Part shown: positions 1 to 8,633 of the stretch, piece after piece | How positions within the stretch are numbered: the first letter of the stretch is position 1 | Layout: every line of letters starts with the position of its first letter | Source: Nannocystis pusilla | GTDB taxonomy: Bacteria; Myxococcota_A; Polyangia; Nannocystales; Nannocystaceae | NCBI RefSeq assembly: GCF_026626665.1 | Contig: NZ_JAPNKE010000002.1 | Coordinates: forward strand, 7,417,168 to 7,481,167 | Direction: 5' to 3' | Length of the DNA: 64,000 bases | Notes under the pieces: generated by a model | Told to the model about the DNA's origin: nothing | Seen by the model: the letters and a program-made list of their open reading frames with translations, nothing else | Databases searched by the model: none | Position numbers and translations under genes: made by a program

Positions 1-485
1 CTTCAGCAGCGCCGCGTTGCCGCTCTTCAGGCACAGCCCGCCGATCTGCGGCGCCGCGTCGGGCCGGGCCTCGAACACCACCCCGACCAGCCCCAGCGGG
101 CACGGCACCTGCTCGAGCACCAGCCCGTCGTCGAGCTCGCGGCGCAGGCGAGGCCGGCCGAGCAGCTCCGGCCGGTCTGCCAGCTGAGCGAGCCCGTCGG
201 CCACGCTGCCCAGCTTGGCGGCGTCGAGCCCGAGCCGCTTGAGCCGCGCCGGGTCGAGCTCGCCCGCCGCCGCGGCCGCCTTCGCCGCCGCCACGTCGCG
301 CGCGTTGGCGGCCAGCAGGCGCTCGCGCTCGCCCGGGTCGGCCAGCGCCGCCGCCACGTCGCGCAGCAGTGACGAGCGGGCCGGCCCGGTCAGCGCCGCC
401 AGCGGCGCCCGGCCGCGCGGGCGGCCAGCGCCAGCCCGCGCACCCGCTCCTCCGTCTGTCCCTCACGACCTGTCGCCTGCGTCAT
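1..485 (-). CDS. proA: Glutamate-5-semialdehyde dehydrogenase, N-terminal part (cut by window edge)
   Basis: NADPH-dependent reduction of gamma-glutamyl phosphate, second step of proline synthesis in the cytoplasm. The 5' half is present: an ATG at 485 opens MTQATGREGQ, and the readable protein ends at the left edge in PLGLVGVVFEARPD and LCLKSGNAALLK, both typical of the ProA nucleotide-binding region. The reading frame slips by one base near 405-410, inside a G/C run, so the start and the body are in different frames. It lies 58 bp downstream of proB on the same strand, as expected for a proBA operon. The gap carries two copies of the interspersed TGTCC palindrome. The frame slip is probably a sequence error, but a broken gene cannot be excluded. 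Confidence 0.85.
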
Positions 486-545
486 GTCCTATCGACCCTG
501 TCCCGGGGAACATGCCCCGATCGACCTGTCCTCTCGGTCATCCTC
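482..545. repeat. Interspersed palindromic repeats in the proB-proA gap
   Basis: The stretch holds TGTCCCGGGGAACATG and TGTCCTCTCGGTCA, imperfect members of the TGTCC-N4-GGACA family seen across the window. They fill the whole short spacer between proB and proA and touch both the proB stop and the proA start. Confidence 0.5.
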
Positions 546-1705
546 AGACCTCGGACAGCGCCAGGTTGTCGCGGCCGACCACCGCGTCGTAGCCGCAGAA
601 CCCGAGGATGCTGGCGATCTCGCTGCTGTGGCGGCCGACCAGCCGGCGGCACTCCTCGGACGAGTAGTTGACGAGCCCGCGCCCGTGCACGCGCCCGCTG
701 CCGTCGCGCAGCTCGACCAGCTCGCCGCGGGCGAACTCGCCGTCGACGCGCACGAGCCCGATCGGCAGCAGCGAGGCCTTGCGCTCGCGCAGCGCCGCGA
801 TCGCCCCCTCGTTGACGATGAGGCCGCCGCGCGCCGGCCCGCCCGAGGCGATCTGGCGCCGGTGGGCCGAGCGCCGCTGGGCCGGCGGCACGTAGGTCCC
901 GCGGTCCTCGCCGCCGAGCGCCGCCACCAGCGCGCCGGGCAGGTGCCCGCTCGTGATCAGCACGCCGATGCCGGCCTTGCTGGCCAGGCGCGCCGCCTCG
1001 AGCTTGCTCGTCATTCCGCCGGTGCCGCCGGCCGACGTCCCGGCGGTGCGCGCCAGCGCCTCCTCGCTCACGTCGGCGAGCTCGGCGATCCGCCGCGCCT
1101 CGGGGTCGGTGCGCGGGTTGGCGGTGTAGAGCCCGTCGACGTCGGTCAAGATGACCAAGGTCAGCATCGATCGCCACCGCCACGCGGGCCGACAGTCCGT
1201 CGTTGTCGCCGAACTCGAGCCCCGGCCCGGCCGCCCCCTGGTTGCGGCGGTACTCGATCAGCTCGCGCACGCTGACGCTGTCGTTCTCGTTGAGGATCGG
1301 CACCACCCCGAGCTCGAGCAGGCGCATCAGCGTGGTCCGCACGCACAGCGCCCGGTCGCGGTCGGCCAGGTCCTCCTGGATGAGCAGCACCTGGGCCGCC
1401 TTGACCCCGAGCTGGCCGAACAGCTGGGTGTAGAGCGCCATCAAGTGGCCCTGCCCGACCGCCGCGCAGGCCTGGCGCAGCCCCAGCGAATCGGGCCGCC
1501 GGGGCAGGCCGAGCACCCGCTGGCCCATGCCGACCGCGCCGCTGCTGACCACGATCACCTCGCGACCCTGACGGTGCAGGTCGCACGCCGCCTCGACCAG
1601 GCTCGACAGCCGCCCGAGCGCCAGGCCGGCCTCCGGATGGGTCACGACCCCGGTCCCGAGTTTGATTACGATCCGCCGCGCCGCGGCCACGTCCCGCCGA
1701 TTCAT
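544..1705 (-). CDS. proB: Glutamate 5-kinase
   Basis: ATP-dependent phosphorylation of glutamate, the first and feedback-inhibited step of proline synthesis. The ATG at 1705 is chosen because the protein then starts MNRRDVAAARRIVIKLGTGV, the usual kinase N-terminus. VVSSGAVGMG, LNENDSVSV, FGDNDGLSARVA and LTDVDGLYTANPR are classic amino-acid-kinase motifs, and a PUA-like C-terminal domain follows (roughly the last 90 residues, with FARGELVELRDGSG). A one-base frame slip near 1160 separates SARVAVAIDADL from VILTDVDGLY; across it the gene is full length (about 385 residues). proA follows directly, so this is a proBA operon. No regulatory site is evident. Confidence 0.92.
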
Positions 1706-2189
1706 CGCACCACCTCGCGCCCCGCGCCTGCGCCGACAATGATCATAGCTCCGGCGCGGCCCACGAGGCGCTGTCCTCTCATCGCCGGCGGACGGTACCA
1801 CAGCGGGCCCGCTCCCGGCCACCGGCGACCCCGCGCGCGACGCAACTCACGGTTGTGAGCGCCCGAGCCGCTCGGGGCCCCGCGAGGCGGAGCGCGCCCC
1901 GATCGCCTGGTCGCCCCGCGAGCTCGGCCGCTGTCGCCGCGCGCGTTCGTCCCGCTCGACCTCGTCCCCGCCGACAGCAGGCCGCGGCGGCCGCAGATCC
2001 AGCACGGGAGGCGTCACCGACGCGGCGTCGAGGAAGCGCCCGCCGAGCGCACCCTCGATCGGCGGCGACGAGCCAGTCACGACCCCCGACCGCGCTGCGC
2101 CTCAAGACCGCCCGTGGAGTCGAGCGAGCCGACGAGCGCGGTGTGATCATTCCATTCCCTCGACGATTCGCACGAGCGACCCTCGAGCC

Positions 2190-2445
2190 GCGCCGCGATC
2201 CGCTCGCAAGGTCACCCGCCGACATCGCCCTCGTCCGCCGCCATCGTCCCGACCGACCTGCCGCCGTATCCACTACGAGGTCGTCCGCCGCCTCGCCCCC
2301 GCGTCTCCAGCACGAAGTCGTCCGCCTCGACCTGCCGCCGCTCCATCCGCGAGCTCGTCCGCCGCCGTCGTCCGCGCTCACGCGATCGACCTGCCGCCGA
2401 TCCATCCCGAGCTCGTCCGCCGACGTCGCCCGCGCCCACACGCAG
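2190..2445. repeat. Degenerate tandem repeats, about 55-70 bp units
   Basis: Roughly three to four imperfect copies of a unit containing CGACCTGCCGCC, a partly conserved TATCCA/TCCATCC stretch and GAGCTCGTCCGCCG. Non-coding; similar in style to the other arrays in this window. Confidence 0.5.
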
Positions 2446-2750
2446 CGGTCGCTGCGCAGACCGCTTCGCGCGTCCGCAGGGACCGCGACCGAGCCGAGCG
2501 ACGCGAGCGCAGTGATCGCGGCCTCACCCGCGCCTCGGTTCGAACCGAACCGCTCCGGGCCCGACCCGCCCCCGCGCCTGCCCCTCGCCCGCGCCGGCCC
2601 TCGCTGGCGGATTGCCGCGCCTCGCATCGGCGCTGTCCGATGGACCGCGATAGTGACACCGAGCGGGCGAACGGCGGAGCTCGCCGGTCCCCTGAAGGCC
2701 TACACCGGCGGCGGGAACGCGAAGCCCCGGGGCCTGCGGCTCGCGGTTCC

Positions 2751-2806
2751 CCTGTACATACAATCCCTGTACAGAGATTTCCCTGCACATGCAATCAGCC
2801 TGCACA
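2751..2806. promoter_or_regulatory. Four direct repeats CCTGYACA upstream of the TonB-receptor operon
   Basis: CCTGTACA at 2751 and 2766, then CCTGCACA at 2782 and 2799, at 15-17 bp spacing, three of them followed by an AT-rich AYRCAAT or AGATT. The regular spacing of about 1.5 helical turns suggests a binding site for an oligomeric regulator. They end about 145 bp before the candidate promoter. The binding role is inference. Confidence 0.45.
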
Positions 2807-2949
2807 TTGAGCAGTGCTGTCGGACGTGTGACAGGCGTCATTACTCGCTGAAATTTTGGTTAGCCACTTCACAATACAACAATGTAACCCAGCCCCATCC
2901 CGCCGATTGTAGGACCCAAAGCCGGCCGCCTGGGGTTTCACAGTTTGTG

Positions 2950-2978
2950 TTGACATGCAGCGGACGGGCAGGCTATGT
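2950..2978 (+). promoter_or_regulatory. Candidate sigma-70-type promoter for the TonB-receptor operon
   Basis: A perfect -35 TTGACA at 2950 is followed after 17 bp by CTATGT, a moderate -10. This implies an untranslated leader of roughly 140 bp before the ATG at 3126. It is the only good hexamer pair seen in this spacer. Confidence 0.4.
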
Positions 2979-3125
2979 GCGTGCGTGACCACCGACTTGG
3001 GTGTACGTACAAGCGTAGCCTCTCGATAACACTGTCAACCGCAGTCACGGGCCCCCATCGGGTCCGCGCCGGTGACGTTTGAATTTCGCGGCCGAATCGC
3101 GGCTAACCCCGGGCAAGAGGGCAAA

Positions 3126-6100
3126 ATGCGCAGGAGTGCTTGGATCACCATTTTAGGTGCCGTGGCTGCACAGGCGGCGGTCGTTTCGACGGCCCAGGCC
3201 GGGCCGAGCGATGCGGTGCTCGTCGGCGTCGTCCGCGACGCCAGCACGGGCGAGGGCATCGAGGGGGCGCTCGTCATCGTCACGGGCGAGAAGATCCAGG
3301 GCGAGCGCACGATGACGACCAACGTCAGCGGCCTCTACCGTATTCCCAACTTGCCGCCCGGCACCTACGACGTGACCGTGTTCGCCAAGGACTACGGCGC
3401 GGGCAACAAGCGGACGGGCCTGCAGCTGCGCGCCGGCGTCACGATCCGCGTCGACGTCTCGCTGGTTCGTTCGGGCGCGCGCGAGGTCATCGAGGTCGCA
3501 GTGCCGGCGCCGACGGTCGACGTCGGCAGCAGCGCCACGGGCTTGTCGGTCGACCGCGAGATGGCGCAGCGGGTGCCGATCGCCATCCCGACCGGCAAGG
3601 GCGCCGCCAATCGTTCGTTCGAGGCCATCGCCGAGGCGACCCCGGGCGCCCGCAACGACACATACGGTACGAGCATCGCCGGCACCACCTCGCCGGAGAA
3701 CAAGTACTACGTCGACGGCCTGTCGGTGAACGACCCCGGCTTCGGCCTCAACGGCACCGGCCTCTCGGTCGAATTCCTCGAAGAGGTGCGCATCGAGGCC
3801 GGCGGTTACATGCCGGAGCACGGGCGGTCGACGGGCGGTGTCATCAACGCCGTCACCAAGAGCGGCTCCAATCAGTTCCATGGCAACGTCTGGGCCTACT
3901 ACACGCCGGGCCAGCTCGAGGGTCGGCGCGAGATCGCCCGCCGCGAGGGTGACGCGATCGTCACCGAGCGCAACCTCAATTGGATCGGCGACGCCGGCTT
4001 CGACCTCGGCGGGCGCATCATCAAGGACAAGCTGTGGTTCTACGGCGGCGTCAGCATCGCCCGCACCGTCTATGACCTGACCAGCTCGTGGAACCGCGTC
4101 GCCCTCGATCCGCAGGGCAACGCGCTGATCGACCCCGAGACCAAGTTCACCGTCACCGAGCGCATCGCCGGCACCACCCAGCGCTTCAAGGCCCAGGGAA
4201 CCACCGTCCAGGCGATCGGCAAGCTCACCTACTCGCCGAACAAGCGCAACACGCTCGAGATCCTGGCGATCTACGCCCCGAGCCTGTCGGGCGGCAACGG
4301 CACCTTCGGCATGAACGCCCAGACCGGCCAGCCGGAGGTCTTGAACCTCGTCGGCGACTACGGGGCGCTGGCCCGCAAGTACCGCGACAACGCCACCGAC
4401 CTGCAGTTCAAGTGGAACTGGCGCGACGACGACGGCAAGTGGAACTTCGACACGATCCTCGGCTGGCACCATCAGCTCAACCAGCGCAACGCCGTCGACG
4501 GCACCCGCGTCGGCGACACCACCGGCTTGGCCGGCACGCCGAGCGTCATCTATCGCCAGACCAATAACTTCTACGGCGCCGACGGCTCGCTGCTCGAGCC
4601 CGGCATGCCGGGTTACCGCGAGGTCCACTCGCTGACCGACCTCACGCCCCTGCCGTCGGGCGCGCCGGCGGGCGCGTGCGACCCGATGATGTACGGCTAC
4701 ACGGACCCGACGACGATGGACGCCCAGACGCGCTCCGTCGTCTGCCCGATCCGCCAGTGGACCGCGGGCGGCCCCGGCCTCCTCTACGACCGCCGGCTCG
4801 ACCGCCTGCAGGCGCGCGAGATCGTCACGCGCCTGGCCCGCGGCGCCGGTCACCACGTCATCAAGTTCGGCGTCGACTTCGAGTACACGCAGTACAACAG
4901 CAACCGCGGCTACAGCGGCAACCAGATCTACCGCGAGTCGACGAACGGCACCAACTTCGCCGACTTCCGCATGTACTCGTTCCTCAGCGGGCCGGACGAC
5001 GCCAACGTCATCCGCAACCTGAACTGGAACGTCATGTCGACCACGATCGGCGGCTTCATTCAGGACAGCTGGTCGATCATGGACAAGGTCACGCTGAACG
5101 CGGGCCTGCGCTACGACGCCCAGCACTTGTTCAGCGGCGACCGCACGCTGGCGATGGCCCTGCCGAACCAGTTCTCGCCGCGCGTCGGCCTCATCTGGGA
5201 CCCGACCTACAGCGGCAAGGCCAAGCTGTTCGTCAACTACGCCCGCTTCTACCAGAGCGTCCCGCTCAACCTGGCCGACCGCGCCGGCACCGGCGAGCCC
5301 GGCCTGCAGTCGTTCCACAACGCGGTCGGCCCCGGGGCGTGCAGCGACCCCCTGGCCCCCGGCGCCAACGAGCCCGGCGGCGCGTGTACGACCGACGCCA
5401 ACCGCCTCCTGATCGGCGGCCCCGCCGACCCCGACCAGCGGTGGGCGCTGGCCAGCGCCGGCAAGACCCCGATCGACCCGCGGCTCAAGCCGCAGTCCAG
5501 CGACGAGATCGTCGCCGGCGGCGAGTACGAGATCATCACCGACACCCGCCTCGGCGTGCAGTACACCCACCGCTGGCTGCACCGCGCGATCGAGGACATG
5601 AGCCGCGACGAGGCGGCCACCTACTTCATCGGCAACCCCGGCTACGGCATCGCCAAGGACTTCCCCAAGGCCAAGCGCGTCTACGACGCCGCGACCTTGT
5701 TCATCGAGAAGCGGTTCGCCAAGCACTGGATGGTCACCGGCAGCTACACGCTGTCGTGGCTGCGCGGCAACCTCGCCGGCCTGTTCCGCCCGGAGACCGG
5801 CCAGCTCGACCCGAACACCACCTCCGACTTCGACCTGATCTCGCTGCTCGAGAACCGGTCCGGCTACTTGCCCGGCGACACCCGCCACTCCTTCAAGATC
5901 TTCGCCGCCGGCGAGATCGTGCTCGGCAACGGCCAGTTCCTGCGGCTCGGCGGCGCGTTCCGGGCCCGTTCGGGCGGTCCCACCAATTACCTGGCCTCGC
6001 ACGTCCTCTACGGCTTCGACGAGTCCTTCATCCTCCCGCGCGGCAGCGGCCAGCGGCTGCCGTGGAACTTCTCGATCGATCCGACCATCGGCTACACCAA

Positions 6101-6353
6101 GATCCTGCGCAAGGACCTGCGCCTCACCGTCTCGATGGACGTGTTCAACGTCGCCAACTTCCAGCAGATCCTGGCCACCGACGAGCGCTACACCTTCGAC
6201 GAGGTCAACCCGATCAAGGGCGGCACCATCGGCGACCTGGCGAACGCCACCACCACCGACGGCACCCCGATCACGGTCAACCCGAACTTCGGCAACCCGA
6301 CCCTCTACCAGCAGCCGCGGCAGTTCCGCTTCGGCGTCCGCCTGTCCTTCTGA
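3126..6353 (+). CDS. TonB-dependent receptor with carboxypeptidase-regulatory-like N-terminal domain (Oar type)
   Basis: Outer-membrane gated channel, 1075 residues from the ATG at 3126, which directly precedes a basic, hydrophobic signal peptide (MRRSAWITILGAVAAQA). An upstream in-frame GTG at 3072 is less likely. Residues about 34-100 (GVVRDASTGEGIEGALVIV ... LPPGTYDVTV) form a carboxypeptidase-D regulatory-like beta-sandwich. A plug domain follows at about 170-270 (YYVDGLSVND, EVRIEAGGY, GGVINAVTKSGSN), then a long beta-barrel rich in aromatic-ended strands, ending FRFGVRLSF with the C-terminal Phe expected for outer-membrane insertion. The substrate cannot be told; Oar-like proteins in this group are often large and orphan. 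It starts an operon: the next gene begins 3 bp after the stop, suggesting that the lipoprotein is its partner. Confidence 0.93.
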   Translation: MRRSAWITILGAVAAQAAVVSTAQAGPSDAVLVGVVRDASTGEGIEGALVIVTGEKIQGERTMTTNVSGLYRIPNLPPGTYDVTVFAKDYGAGNKRTGLQLRAGVTIRVDVSLVRSGAREVIEVAVPAPTVDVGSSATGLSVDREMAQRVPIAIPTGKGAANRSFEAIAEATPGARNDTYGTSIAGTTSPENKYYVDGLSVNDPGFGLNGTGLSVEFLEEVRIEAGGYMPEHGRSTGGVINAVTKSGSNQFHGNVWAYYTPGQLEGRREIARREGDAIVTERNLNWIGDAGFDLGGRIIKDKLWFYGGVSIARTVYDLTSSWNRVALDPQGNALIDPETKFTVTERIAGTTQRFKAQGTTVQAIGKLTYSPNKRNTLEILAIYAPSLSGGNGTFGMNAQTGQPEVLNLVGDYGALARKYRDNATDLQFKWNWRDDDGKWNFDTILGWHHQLNQRNAVDGTRVGDTTGLAGTPSVIYRQTNNFYGADGSLLEPGMPGYREVHSLTDLTPLPSGAPAGACDPMMYGYTDPTTMDAQTRSVVCPIRQWTAGGPGLLYDRRLDRLQAREIVTRLARGAGHHVIKFGVDFEYTQYNSNRGYSGNQIYRESTNGTNFADFRMYSFLSGPDDANVIRNLNWNVMSTTIGGFIQDSWSIMDKVTLNAGLRYDAQHLFSGDRTLAMALPNQFSPRVGLIWDPTYSGKAKLFVNYARFYQSVPLNLADRAGTGEPGLQSFHNAVGPGACSDPLAPGANEPGGACTTDANRLLIGGPADPDQRWALASAGKTPIDPRLKPQSSDEIVAGGEYEIITDTRLGVQYTHRWLHRAIEDMSRDEAATYFIGNPGYGIAKDFPKAKRVYDAATLFIEKRFAKHWMVTGSYTLSWLRGNLAGLFRPETGQLDPNTTSDFDLISLLENRSGYLPGDTRHSFKIFAAGEIVLGNGQFLRLGGAFRARSGGPTNYLASHVLYGFDESFILPRGSGQRLPWNFSIDPTIGYTKILRKDLRLTVSMDVFNVANFQQILATDERYTFDEVNPIKGGTIGDLANATTTDGTPITVNPNFGNPTLYQQPRQFRFGVRLSF

Positions 6354-6356
6354 GCG

Positions 6357-7207
6357 ATGAGGTCTTCGATGCAGCCCAGCAAGCGCCCGTTCCTCCGCGC
6401 CCTCGTCCCCGGCGCGCTCCTCCTCGTCGCCGGAAGCAGCTGCAAGCAGCCGACGATGAACTGCACCACCGCGCATCTTTATTACGCGGCCAAGTACGAG
6501 CTCACCAAGGGCGACAAGGACTCGCCGTGCGCCCAGCAGAAGGGCGACATCCTCGGCATGCAGACCTACTCGCGACCGGCGGCATCAACGGCACCGCGAA
6601 GTTCGACGAGCCGACGGCGGCGATCCGCCCGCAGTACGCCGGCCTGCTCGTCGCCGAGGCCATGGAGTACCCCGTCGACGTGCCCGGCTTCACCGGCGAG
6701 AAGGGCGTCGAGCACTGGCCCAACGCGGTCGGCGACTTCGAGAGCGGCTTCCCCGACGGCGAGGACCTCTGTCACGTCCCCGAGCTCGTGTCCTCGTTCG
6801 ACCGGCCCGAGCTGCCGGCGATCGCCGACGACCCGATGACGCCCGACGTCGACGAGACCGTCGAGGCCACCCCGCCGGTCAGCGTATCGTACGAATGGAC
6901 CGACGCCCGCTGGCTCAACACCCCGGACGCCCAGGGCACCCAATTCGAGGCCGACCTCAAGTTCACCCAGGACGGCTGCACCGCCGAATTCCACGTGGTC
7001 GCCGTCTCCCCCGCCGTTCACTGCGTCACCGACGAGGACTGCACCGCCACCGGCAACGGCATCAACCCGGACTTCGCGGTCGAGTGCGACAACAGCATCA
7101 ATGATCCGATGAGCCCGGACGTCGTCGACGACCCCATGACGCCCGAGGACGAGGCCGTCGATTACGGCCTGTGCGTCCTCGCCAAGCCGATCCCCTCCTA
7201 CGAATAG
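6357..7207 (+). CDS. Predicted lipoprotein paired with the TonB receptor (frame slip)
   Basis: Function unknown. The start at 6357 (3 bp after the receptor stop) gives MRSSMQPSKRPFLRALVPGA followed by LLLVAGSSC, a signal peptide with lipobox. The mature part keeps several Cys, has EAMEYPVDVPGFTGEKGVEH and PELPAIADDPMTPDV, and is acidic with a repeated D-P-M-[ST]-P motif (residues about 160, 250 and 260). The frame changes near 6570, in a Y-[F]-A-T-G-G-I stretch, which needs one missing base; total about 283 residues. Tight coupling to the receptor suggests a surface lipoprotein that binds the same ligand (SusD-like in position but not in sequence). Confidence 0.75.
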
Positions 7208-7226
7208 CGAACGCGGAGCGACCACC

Positions 7227-8065
7227 ATGCGACGTCCGTCGAATCACAGCACGATGCGCTGCCTCCAGATCGCCGCCACCGCGACCGCCCTGCTGGTCGC
7301 CCAGGCCCCCGCGTTCGCCCAGGCCCCGCCCGCGCCCGCCCCGACCAGCCCGGCTCCGCCCTCGCCCCCGCCTGCCGCGCCCGCGGCCTCCCCGGGCCCG
7401 CGCCCGCCCCGCCCGGCCCCGGTCCGACCTCGCCCGCTCCCGCTCCGGTGACCAGCCCGGCCCCGCCCGCGCCCGCGCCGGAGCCCGCCCCCAGCGCCGA
7501 TCCGGGCCCCTGGAGCCCCACCGGCGAGCCGCCGCCCGTCGAGGCCGCCCCGCCGACCGAGCCCGCCCCGCCGACCGAGCCCGCCCCGCCGCCGGAGCCC
7601 GAGACCGCCGCCCCGCCGCCCGCCAGCCCCCCGCCGCCGGCCCTGACCCCGACCGACACCGCGCAGGCCAAGAAGATGCGCACCGCCGGTGCCGGCACGA
7701 TGATCGCGGGCGGCATCGTCACCCTGGCCGGCTTCGCAGTCACCCTCGGCTTCACCCTGCGCGGCAACAAGCTCGAGAAGGACCTGGTCGGGGCCGAGGA
7801 CGCCTATCAGCTCGGTGATTGCAGCCGCGTCACCACCGGCGATTGCCCCTCGCTGACCGCGAATCGCAACGAGATCCGCCAGGGCATCCTCGACGCCGAT
7901 CGCATGACCGCGGTGGGCGGGGGCATCCTCGCCGGCGGCATCCTCGTCACCGCGATCGGCGGAATCATCTATCGCGTCGGCGTCAAGCGCCTGACCAACG
8001 CCGACGTCGCGCGCGTGCGCGTCAGCCCGACCTTCGGCGGCCTGTCGATCTCCGGCCGCTTCTGA
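7227..8065 (+). CDS. Secreted/membrane protein with Pro-rich linker and two C-terminal transmembrane segments (frame slip)
   Basis: Third gene of the receptor operon, 19 bp after the lipoprotein. The N-terminus has a signal peptide (AATATALLVAQAPAFA), followed by about 110 residues of Pro/Ala/Glu-rich linker. The C-terminal domain has two Gly-rich hydrophobic segments (TMIAGGIVTLAGFAVTLGF and ILAGGILVTAIGGIIYRVGV) separated by a short polar loop with two Cys. This architecture (Pro-rich linker plus paired Gly-rich helices) is common in unnamed myxobacterial envelope proteins. A frame slip lies in the Pro-rich coding run at about 7400-7425; without joining, the signal peptide is lost from the body. 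No enzymatic motif is seen. Confidence 0.7.
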
Positions 8066-8143
8066 GCCGATCGAGCGTCCGCACACGCGGGCGCGCACGG
8101 GCGCGGTCGCGCGCCCGTGCGCCGGAGCGGGCATACTCGCGCC

Positions 8144-8512
8144 GTGCTCTACGCCATCCTTTGCTACAACGACGAGAAGGTCGTCACCTCGTGGACCCAG
8201 GCCGAGGACGACGCAGTCATGGCTCGACTCGCGGTGGTGCATGACCGACTCACCGCCGAGGGCAAGCTCGGACCGGCGGTCCGCCTGCGGCCCACCGGCG
8301 CGGCGAAGACCCTGCGCAAGACCCAGCCGCCGGTCATCCTCGACGGCCCGTTCGCCGAGACCAAGGAGCAGCTGCTCGGCTTCTACGTCGTCGACTGCGC
8401 GACCCACGACGAGGCGCTCGCCATCTCGGGCGAGCTGGCGGTGGCCAACCCCGGCGGTTCGTACGAGGTGCGGCCGATCTCGCTGTTCGTGCCGGGCCAC
8501 GAAGTGAGCTGA
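8144..8512 (+). CDS. YCII-related (DGPF) domain protein
   Basis: Small cytoplasmic dimeric alpha-beta barrel, 122 residues from the GTG at 8144, chosen because it gives the family start LYAILCYNDEK; an upstream in-frame ATG at 8117 would add nine poor residues. The signature DGPFAETKEQLLGFYVVD is clear, and GSYEVRPI is the usual C-terminal strand. Such proteins are often encoded next to ECF sigma factors, but none is adjacent here. The biochemical role is unknown. Confidence 0.88.
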   Translation: MLYAILCYNDEKVVTSWTQAEDDAVMARLAVVHDRLTAEGKLGPAVRLRPTGAAKTLRKTQPPVILDGPFAETKEQLLGFYVVDCATHDEALAISGELAVANPGGSYEVRPISLFVPGHEVS

Positions 8513-8633
8513 ACGCGGTCCTCGCATTCAGTCACTGTCGACACCCACTGCCGCACCGCGCCCCCAGCTGCCATCAATGCGCGCGGGCTGGGCTGGCCGC
8601 GCCGCATCGCCTACAGTGCGTGGGCAAGCGGCG

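Larger units (their letters stand above)
1706..3125. other. Long intergenic region upstream of the TonB receptor
   Basis: About 1.4 kb between the divergent proB and TonB-receptor genes. No convincing gene is seen. 1850-2600 is GC-rich, repeat-like sequence; from 2750 it becomes clearly more AT-rich and holds direct repeats, a candidate promoter and the palindrome TGTACGTACA near 3002. Confidence 0.6.

Noticed and set aside
2525..2560. tRNA-like GGTTCGAACC at about 2535
   Set aside because: A T-loop-like string only; no acceptor stem, anticodon arm or CCA end can be folded around it.
3153..6476. Thousand-residue open frame antisense to the TonB receptor
   Set aside because: Shadow of the receptor gene's codon bias; composition is Val/Ala/Asp-rich with no motif.
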